This document shows positions 57,346 through 64,000 of a stretch of 64,000 nucleotides of DNA, one piece after another. A program made the position numbers and the translations under genes. This DNA comes from Isoetes taiwanensis (Eukaryota; Streptophyta; Lycopodiopsida; Isoetales; Isoetaceae), in contig JAJEKV010000005.1 of the NCBI GenBank assembly GCA_021234155.1, positions 14,177,449 through 14,241,448 on the forward strand, given 5' to 3'. The notes beneath the pieces were generated by a model that saw only the letters and a program-made list of their open reading frames with translations, did not search any database and was not told where the DNA came from. Within the stretch, counting starts at the first letter, position 1; each line of letters begins with the position of its first letter.

Positions 57346-59489
57346 CCACCCTCCCCTCCTTTATTGTTTAATCTATTTGTCGACTGGCATGCGTGACCAG
57401 CCCCTCTATTTGAAGAGGTTTTTGTTTTGTTGTCGCATGGCACGCGTGATCAGCCCCTCCACTTTGGGAGGTTTATTTTGTCACATTTGTTCTAGTGTCG
57501 GTGATGTGCGGGTACAGGTTAGCAAGCGGCGGCAGCATCAACTTCGACTTCTCCATTCGTGGGTTTTTTGGGAGCAAATTCTCGGCCTTACGTTTGTCCA
57601 AGCCCCTTGCCGAAGGCCTATCACTAGGGTTTTTCCTCGAAGACCCGAAAGGGCAGGGTTTTTTAATCCTGGTGATAAGCTTTCGGCAGGTACACAAACC
57701 AAACGTCTATTAGCATTGTATTTCATGGGGTCCAAGTTGTATAATTGGATATTCCCTTCATTTTTCTTCGTGGGTAGTTCGCATGTGTGCGGCTAATCCA
57801 CTATCCACCATTGTAGAAAATCTGTTGAGATGAATGAGAAGCCTATCTATCATAGGGGTTGTCATTCATCCACCACAGCAGATATACAATGTGTGGGAAA
57901 ATCTAAATGGGGGGCTCACCATAGGAACAATGTCGAGCAACCCCATAAATGAAATAAGAAAATATGCAAAGGCAAGAGAGAGGACAATGGCGACAACTTC
58001 TCATCAGGATAAAAAACCCCGCCCTTTTGGGCTTTTTGAGGAAAACCCCAATGAGAAATGGTCGCCAATGGCCTCGACAATGCCCCAAGAGTAAAATCGA
58101 AATTGGTGAAGCTCCCAACGCCATCAACGCAATGGAATGTGTGAACCCGGAAAAAAGGAGAAATGCCTAGAAAGTCCCCATTAAACGTGAATAAAATAGA
58201 TACAACCATGGCAAAGCGAGCTATAAGGGCGGTAGGGTAAGCCAACGGATAGGAAAAAGATGTCAGAGAAGACGCCTATAACGAGCCACAAAGAAGGATG
58301 AGCACATATATAGTCGCACATCCCGCCCTGCATCAACGATCCGAGGGGCTCTGACGATGCCATTTTGGGAAGGGACTCAAAAGAACATAAAACCCGACCG
58401 ACTACTAGAGAACTTCCTTATCTATAAGCCCAGCCGCGGGAAACGCCTAAATGTTGAGCAACATCGCAAACCACATAGCTTAGAGGAAGCCGTGACCCGT
58501 GAACACGTAACATCAACACGTGGAACTCCTTGGGCGGTATTGCAGATGGAAGAGGAAGATGGCCAATGACGATGCACTAACTATGTGCACGAACAACATC
58601 ATGTATGCCCTCGTATTGGTCAGCGAGCTGAAAACATCATGGATCAAACAACAAAGAGGTTCAAGACGAGAGAATGATAAGATATCTACGGTCACATGAG
58701 AAGGAAAAAAGGAAGGTCTAAATTCTATAAGAGGATAAAACTCCATGAGTCACCCATTGCAGGAAATAACAATCCTTGGTGCAATGGTATAAGTCTATAT
58801 GATAATGAAACTGGTAAACAACAGCCACTGCCATGAGCTTGCATTGTGAGGGCTGGTCTCTTATCAAAGAGGTACCTTACTGGGAGAAAAAAGTAGGACA
58901 ACATCCTTCACAAGCAATAGGCAGCATAGTGAATAGGATGAGGCAACCCCTTTCTTCCTCGACTTTAGCAACATAACTGTTCGCCCATGGAGCATGGAGC
59001 ATAATCTTAGGAGCATGCTCGGGAATAATCCTTGCCCCTTATTCCGGGGCGAGTTCAAGCATTAAAGTTAGAGGGGCGGGGAAGAAAATTCAATGGCCAT
59101 TCAAAAAGCATGCCACTATTCTGGGATGCACATCGGAATCAAGAGTAAGAAAATGGCAATGTAAAATGAAGAATTATGATGTAGATATCAATTTTTCTCA
59201 AATTTGTATTTAGCTACTGTCTATTATAGCTTGTGGAAATTCTGCAGGTATGCCATTGCCAAAATTGTTCTTGACTGTAACAAAAAACAACATGTTTTTT
59301 TTTTATTGTGACAAAAAAACAGTGAGCTACTTTTTAGTGTAACAAATTTTTTTTTTTTGCTCATTTGGTATTTCTTTTGCCCATTTGGTATTTCTTTTGC
59401 TCATTTGTTATTTTCTTTTTTATTTTTGCAACTTGTGATCACCATGAGCACTAATAGGAAAAGAAAGCATATAAAAAATCTGAGGGCGA

Positions 59490-60005
59490 GATCCAAGTGA
59501 TTGGTGGAAAGAGGTAGAAATTGTGTTCAATGGCCAAAAACTAAGCGGAGGTTCTAGAAAATGGATATATCCTTATTGCAAGGTGCAACGCATTTCTTCC
59601 ACGATAAGAGTAAGAGGTCATTTGATTCACGAGACAAGATGTTGAGTTTGTCCAAGTATTCGAATGAAGCGACACCAACTACTAGAATTTGCAAGGCAAG
59701 CGGATGAGAAGAAAGCGTAAGAAACAAGCAAAAGAATGTGCAAGGGAGGCTGCTACTTTTGGCATTGATGATCGACGTGCTACACCTTATACACGTGATA
59801 CATGTACACATTATGATCAAGAACGACGTGAAAGTCCAGTGGAGAGAAACACACTCGCTTCTAGTAGTGGACTACGACGCTTTCTTCAACCTAAGAAGCT
59901 TGGCCAGTAGGAAATAAAGAGACTAATCGATCCCAAAAAAAAGGAGGCAGTGGATAGACAGGTTGTTAGATGGTTCTATCATAACCACATCCCGTTTCGT
60001 GTTTA
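59490..60005 (+). pseudogene. hAT transposase N-terminus: BED finger and linker
   Basis: The frame SRKWIYPYCKVQR...GHLIHETRC (about 59,553-59,642) is a BED finger, the DNA-binding module at the N-terminus of hAT transposases. The first zinc-binding Cys of the C-P-Y-C pair is Tyr (TAT in place of TGT), and a stop follows at 59,643. A Lys/Arg-rich linker (59,689-59,910) and VVRWFYHNHIPFRV (about 59,962-60,003, followed by TAG) continue in other frames. The latter matches the segment that usually precedes MVQAI. No intact start codon can be assigned. Confidence 0.7.
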
Positions 60006-60025
60006 GATCAGATTTTTTCTAAGCT

Positions 60026-60790
60026 ATGGTGCAAGCTATTGCGAGTTATGGGCTAGGATATGAGGCACCTAAATACGAGGACATTCACACAACATTCTTG
60101 GAGGGGGAAAAGCAAACTATGCATGAACTTTTGTCTGATATTAGAAGCCAATGGGCTGATTCTAGAGTCAATCTCATCTTTGATGGATGGACTGATAAGA
60201 AAGGGCGTCATATTGAAGGTTCAGTTGCCTATTATAGAGGCAAAGCATACTTCCTCATGTCTCATGACATATCTGCTTTAGGAAAAGGGGCCTCAAATCT
60301 AGTAGATATATGGAAAGAAAGCATTACATATGTGGGTGCACAAAATGTTGTGCAAATTGTATGTGATCTAGAGAATGCCAATCGTGCAGCTGGACGTATT
60401 ATTGAGGTAGAGTTCTCGCATATCTTCTTTTGCCCATGCATTGCACATTGCCTCAATAACTTGCTCAAAGATATTGGCAGCCTACCTGAAGTTGCGGATT
60501 TGGTGCAAAAAGGAAAGTCTTTGGTTACATTTGTGAATGGCCACACATCTACTCGTGCACACTTTCAAAAGCTCACACTTGCAAATCACAATGGTAAGAC
60601 TTTGTTAAAGTATTGTGAAACTAGATTTGGCTACAATTTCATAATGCTTGAAAGATTGCGTGATTTACATTGGGTATTGAGGTCATTGCTTGTTTGTTGA
60701 TGATGTCTTTCGCAAGAGTCCACCTGGAAGCTCAGCTGCAGGAAGGGCATGTAATGCTATTGTTTTTTATGATGCATTTTGGAATATGTA
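60026..60790 (+). pseudogene. hAT transposase DUF659 core
   Basis: An open 224-codon block begins MVQAIASYGLGYEAPKYEDI and carries NLIFDGWTDKKGR (first catalytic Asp region), VVQIVCDLENANRAAGRI (second Asp region), FCPCIAHCLNNLLKDIG (the CxxH block) and CETRFGYNFIMLERL. These are the usual landmarks of plant DUF659 hAT transposases, which cut element ends. After a frameshift near 60,695 the family continues as DDVFRKSPPGSSAAGRACNA up to FWNM at about 60,788, where homology stops. The ATG at 60,026 is probably internal to the original protein rather than a true start. Confidence 0.85.
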
Positions 60791-62180
60791 GCATAATAAC
60801 AGGGGGTTTTCTTTGTGTTTTTGTACGCTTTTCACTAAGGTTTTCCTATGATTTCGTGATGTATTCAAATGGATGTACTAATGCGTACATCTAGAGTACA
60901 CCATTCGAGCCATTGATTTTAGCCTTTTTTTCAATGGTCAACAACCAATGGCTCACAACAAAAGCCCTTTTTTTGTCGTGTGGTGCATAATGGGCACATG
61001 AAGGGCCATTGATTTTAGCCCAACAACCAATGGCTCACAACAAAAGCCCTTTTTTGTGCGTGTGGTGCATAATGGGCACATGAAGGACCATTGATTTTAG
61101 CCCAATAACCAATGGCTCACAACAAAAGCCCTTTTTTTGTGTGTGTGGTGCATAATGGGCACATGAAGTGCTTGAAGGGCGCATGTAGTGCAGTTTCCCC
61201 TTAACAACACATTTCTTATCATAACTTTTGATCGAGCTCTGTTTGAGATGATTTTTATTATGTTGAAAAGCTCTCTCGAGATCTTTTTGATAGTGTATGA
61301 TATGGATATGTTTGGTTTAGTTATCTATGCTAAAACAGCAATTTTTCGGCCGGGTTTGGTAGGCTAACACATCCTACCAGTTGATTAATACAGGATTGTG
61401 CTATTGGATCATTCCGAATGAAGCTTGCAAAAAATTACCATGTATTTTTAGATTTTTGAGGCAGTTATTAAGCAAATTCCAAGGCTTCTAGATCCTTGTG
61501 CTAACAAGTAGAAAAGTTTTCCACTTTGGTTTCTCACCACAAGAATCCATGGAGACCAAAGGCTGCTGTTAAATTCCAGTTGAAAAATGTTTGTGTATGA
61601 GTGTTGCAAACTTTATGACTTTCAGAATAATGGGATCAATCTGCTCTATCTTTATAGTAACTTTTACTTATGTTCTATTTGTTTTATTGTGATCAAATTC
61701 AAAAGCTACAGGTGATGAAAGCCTCAAATGAATTCTAGTTTTTTTTTTGGTTTGAGTTCTAAAATTTTTGTCACCCTTGGGGGGGGGGTCCCTAAGGCCT
61801 CAAAGGGGTTAAAAAAAAATTTTTAGCAACACAAACCATTAACATTAAATCCCCCAACACATAACAACCAACACATAACAACCATTTACATTAATAACCA
61901 ACACATAACTACCATTGACATTAATTAACACAACTATTGGGTCCAACACATTTAAATTAAAATCCCCCTTAAACCCCCTTTGGTTTGGGTGCATATTCAC
62001 ACCAGGTGGCGTAGGGCAGCGAGAGCCCTCATAATTGTATTTTTGCGTTACAAAATCAACACCATATAGTATTCCGCTTGAAATCTTATAGTATTTTGCG
62101 AATCTTGTTATACAGTATAGCAAATTTTGTACTTGCATACCCCACAAACGAGGAACTTTACGTACGGTGTAGATTAAGGA
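60789..62180. other. 1.4-kb interruption in the hAT gene: intron or nested insertion
   Basis: Coding homology stops at FWNM and resumes at about 62,188. The left edge has a GTAGCA that could be a donor; possible AG acceptors lie before 62,188. The segment contains a three-copy tandem repeat (60,905-61,175), a G run (61,780-61,788), and an array of AACCAACACATAAC words (61,855-61,915). hAT genes may contain introns, but this one would be long and full of repeats, so a nested transposon is as likely. No coding sequence was recognised inside. Confidence 0.5.
60905..61175. repeat. 82-96-bp tandem repeat, three copies
   Basis: CCATTGATTTTAGCC starts at 60,910, 61,006 and 61,088, each followed by CAATGGCTCACAACAAAAGC and GTGTGGTGCATAATGGGCAC. 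The length differences come mainly from T runs and an extra TTTTTCAATGGTCAACA in the first copy. Confidence 0.9.
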
Positions 62181-62187
62181 ATAAGGG

Positions 62188-62885
62188 GTGAAGAAGGTTA
62201 AACATTACTTGGAGGTTGTGGAGCCAATTGTTTTGATGTTGCGTCTTGTTGAGGGAAATGATCCATGCCTTGGAAATATTTATGAAGGGCTTGATAGGAT
62301 GAATGAATATATTATGAAATTGGAGAAGGATGCAACAAAAGCAGCAGAGTTGGTGGCAATGTGCAATGAAAGATGGAATAGATATGAGTCCCCAATTCAG
62401 GCTGCTGCATTTTACTTGGATCCTGAGTTCCAAGGACAAAAGCAATGGACGGATCCCGCTATCTCGAGGCACTTTCATGACGATGGTTGAGATTGAAAAT
62501 AAGAGAGCAATATGCAATCTATAAGAAGAAAGAGAGGAGTTTTGGAACATCGGATGCGCAAGCGGCTCTCTTTAAATCTGCATCCGCGCTTTGGTGGGAG
62601 GAATATGGAGGAGAGGCACTGGAATTGCAAACCATGGCAATTCGCATTCTTAGCCAAGGAGCTTTTTCCTCGGCACTTGAGAGGCTTTTTAGTGTCTTTT
62701 CACATGTGGCAAGTAAGAAAAAGAATAGACTTCTTCCATCAAGAACATTGGATTTGGCATTTGTAAGTGAAAATTTGAAATTGACTCATAGACAAGTGAG
62801 AAGAGAGCCTTACATTGGCTTTGCAAACAAGGTGTCTCTTCCACAACCACATGAATGGAATGATGATGATCATGGAATAAAATAA
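62188..62885 (+). pseudogene. hAT transposase C-terminal region with dimerisation domain
   Basis: The first frame (62,188-62,490) reads VKHYLEVVEPIVLMLRLVEG...MCNERWNRYESPIQAAAFYL, the segment that follows DUF659. It is frameshifted near 62,480 into a second frame (to 62,885) with LFKSASALWWEEYGGEALEL, MAIRILSQGAFSSALERLFS and SKKKNRLLPSRTLDLAFVSE. This is the hAT C-terminal dimerisation domain, including the WW and SKK-NRL landmarks. The natural stop is at 62,883. Apart from the single frameshift this part is well preserved, suggesting a fairly young element. Confidence 0.85.
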
Positions 62886-63519
62886 CGGCTAAGATTAGCC
62901 AAATGGCTATTTTGTAGCAGTTTTGCCAAGAAAAACGGCTAAAGTAAATAGAAAAAATGTCCAAAAAAAAGAAAATTTTAGCCCAATTTTTTTGCCTAAG
63001 TGAGTTTTTTAGGTTGAATAGCCAAACCTTTACCTCCGACATATCCATCGGGACATCGATTAGCTAAACCTAAGATAGAGTGGGCTTGGAAAAATGGATA
63101 GATTAGCCCAAAATTCAACACCAATTTATGTACTAACTTTAAGAAATTTTAAATAGGGTTTATGTTTCTTTTTTTTTCCCCTTTCTTTCTCGTTCCAAGT
63201 ATAAAGTTAAAGCATTAGAGGAAAAGGAACAATTCGTGCCCTTTTTTTTTTAGGTTTTTGAACATGTTCATATATGTTCGTGTCTTGATTTATGTATTTA
63301 CAATAAATTCAATGTCTTTGCCGGAATGCTTGGATTTTTTTAAATCATTATAGAATATTTGCCTTTCCATTTTGTGAAAGTTTAGCCAAAAGCAAGAAAC
63401 TGTGATGGAGAAAAACCATTTAATTTAGCCAAGTGTTAGAAACTTCTAGCCCCAATTTGAAGGTAGTTTAGCTTAACCTATTTTGGCTACACTAAAATAT
63501 AGGAGTAGTAATTTATTCC

Positions 63520-63798
63520 ATGATGATGATGGGGGAAGAGCAAGAGATAGATGAGCAAGTACTAGTGCAAGAGGTGGATGGCAAGGTATTGCCCTTTGAC
63601 AATGAGAATGAGATTGTTGTAGAAGAGGAGAAAGGAGATAATGATGACGATGGCGATGATGACAAGAGTGATAGTGACTATGAAGATGAGGAAGATACGG
63701 ATGCAACTTGTTACGTCTCGCCGAATTACGTTTGTTCTTCAAATCCAAATGTTCGTTACTGGGATTCTGGCACGAATCCATATTCCATGCGTTACTAG
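63520..63798 (+). CDS. acidic ORF downstream of the hAT gene
   Basis: A 92-aa ORF, very rich in Asp and Glu (EEEKGDNDDDGDDDKSDSDY-type core), ends in a Tyr/Ser/Asn-rich tail. Acidic C-terminal tails are common on hAT and other plant transposases. It could be a last exon of the element about 630 bp after the dimerisation domain, or just an ORF over a GATGAT-type simple repeat. No other evidence for expression. Confidence 0.3.
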   Translation: MMMMGEEQEIDEQVLVQEVDGKVLPFDNENEIVVEEEKGDNDDDGDDDKSDSDYEDEEDTDATCYVSPNYVCSSNPNVRYWDSGTNPYSMRY

Positions 63799-63799
63799 C

Positions 63800-64000
63800 A
63801 CTCTCTAACCTTGAACATTATAATTTTTTGATGTCATGTTACTATATAGTTTCATATTTTCTTTGTTACAAGAAAGTAAATCTTAGAGTTTATTATTCTA
63901 AGTATGCAGAATTTATCATGTGAGTTATTTAACATTAGAGTGGTCAGGTGATGGACCAGAAATGGTCCATTTGCAGTGTTCACTTTAAAATTCATATAAA
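63800..64000. other. window end, nothing recognised
   Basis: AT-rich sequence. A short inverted repeat (GATGGACCA / TGGTCCATT) lies at about 63,951-63,971. It may be subterminal sequence of the hAT element, but no terminal repeat can be confirmed. Confidence 0.25.

Larger units (their letters stand above)
48032..59473. repeat. 11-kb duplicated unit, copy 2 (continuous)
   Basis: Direct-orientation copy of 23,601-33,170 plus 46,190-47,195. It is continuous where copy 1 is split. It ends at AGGAAAAGAAAGCATA, after which hAT sequence begins. It carries a private 1.7-kb insertion (51,257-52,930). The exon-like pieces here (48,700-50,415) are better preserved than in copy 1. The 220-aa ORF at 57,134-57,796 crosses several non-coding landmarks and is probably fortuitous. 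Confidence 0.9.
59475..62885 (+). mobile_element. hAT-family DNA transposon coding region, interrupted and frameshifted
   Basis: BED finger, DUF659 core and C-terminal dimerisation domain occur in the canonical order on the plus strand, immediately after the end of duplicated unit 2. At least three frame changes and a 1.4-kb interruption separate the parts. Terminal inverted repeats and the 8-bp target duplication typical of hAT were not identified. It is clearly a different lineage from the hAT relic at 0.6-2.85 kb, whose motifs are more diverged. Confidence 0.85.

Noticed and set aside
57134-57796. 220-aa ORF, one of the longest in the window
   Set aside because: It runs across the duplicated-palindrome repeat and the end of the duplicated unit, has no domain, and its counterpart in copy 1 is not open. 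It is probably fortuitous.

Overview
This window looks like plant nuclear DNA from a large, repeat-rich genome. The evidence is broken genes with GT..AG intron boundaries, BED/DUF659-type hAT transposases, a LINE reverse-transcriptase relic, Helitron 3' ends, tRNA-derived SINE-like units and an exon of a plant-type SIP aquaporin. I cannot name the species. A fern or other seed-free land plant is possible, but that is a guess. There are no bacterial-type genes, operons or CRISPR arrays, and no intact, clearly expressed host gene.

Layout. 0-8 kb: decayed hAT transposase on + (about 0.6-2.85 kb), an uncharacterised AT-rich stretch with minus-strand ORFs, then a decayed LINE RT on - (7.07-8.01 kb). 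8-23.6 kb: low-copy DNA with local tandem duplications, a fragment resembling the WD40 protein PWP1 (+, 11.57-12.02 kb), a Helitron 3' terminus (-, 16.46-16.49 kb) and an exon resembling a SIP aquaporin (-, 19.5-19.8 kb). 23.6-59.5 kb: two tandem copies of an approximately 10.5-11.4 kb unit. Copy 1 is 23.60-33.17 plus 46.19-47.19 kb, split by a 13-kb block. Copy 2 is 48.03-59.47 kb. Each copy also has its own 1.7-kb private segment (28.01-29.73 in copy 1; 51.26-52.93 in copy 2).

The 13-kb block (33.2-46.2 kb) is the most unusual part. It holds three arrays of a 19-bp minisatellite whose two unit types are near reverse complements of each other, several switches of array orientation, an inverted cassette, three 310-bp tandem repeats with an AAACCCTAGGGTTT core, and a 2.3-kb palindrome (39.03-41.33 kb) centred on a nearly perfect 70-bp-arm hairpin. 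It resembles a complex foldback element or a hairpin-RNA-producing locus. I do not recognise it as a described family. 59.5-63.8 kb: a second, better preserved hAT transposase, frameshifted and interrupted by 1.4 kb of repeat-rich DNA (intron or nested insertion).

Caution: differences between the two 11-kb copies cluster at CAG/CTG trinucleotides, often as CAG versus CGG/CGA and CTG versus CCG/ACG, together with indels. That pattern could be consensus error at CHG-methylated cytosines in long-read data, or CpG deamination. Frameshifts and stops in this window should therefore not be taken as biological without checking reads. All identifications were made by eye from translated motifs; no database search was run.
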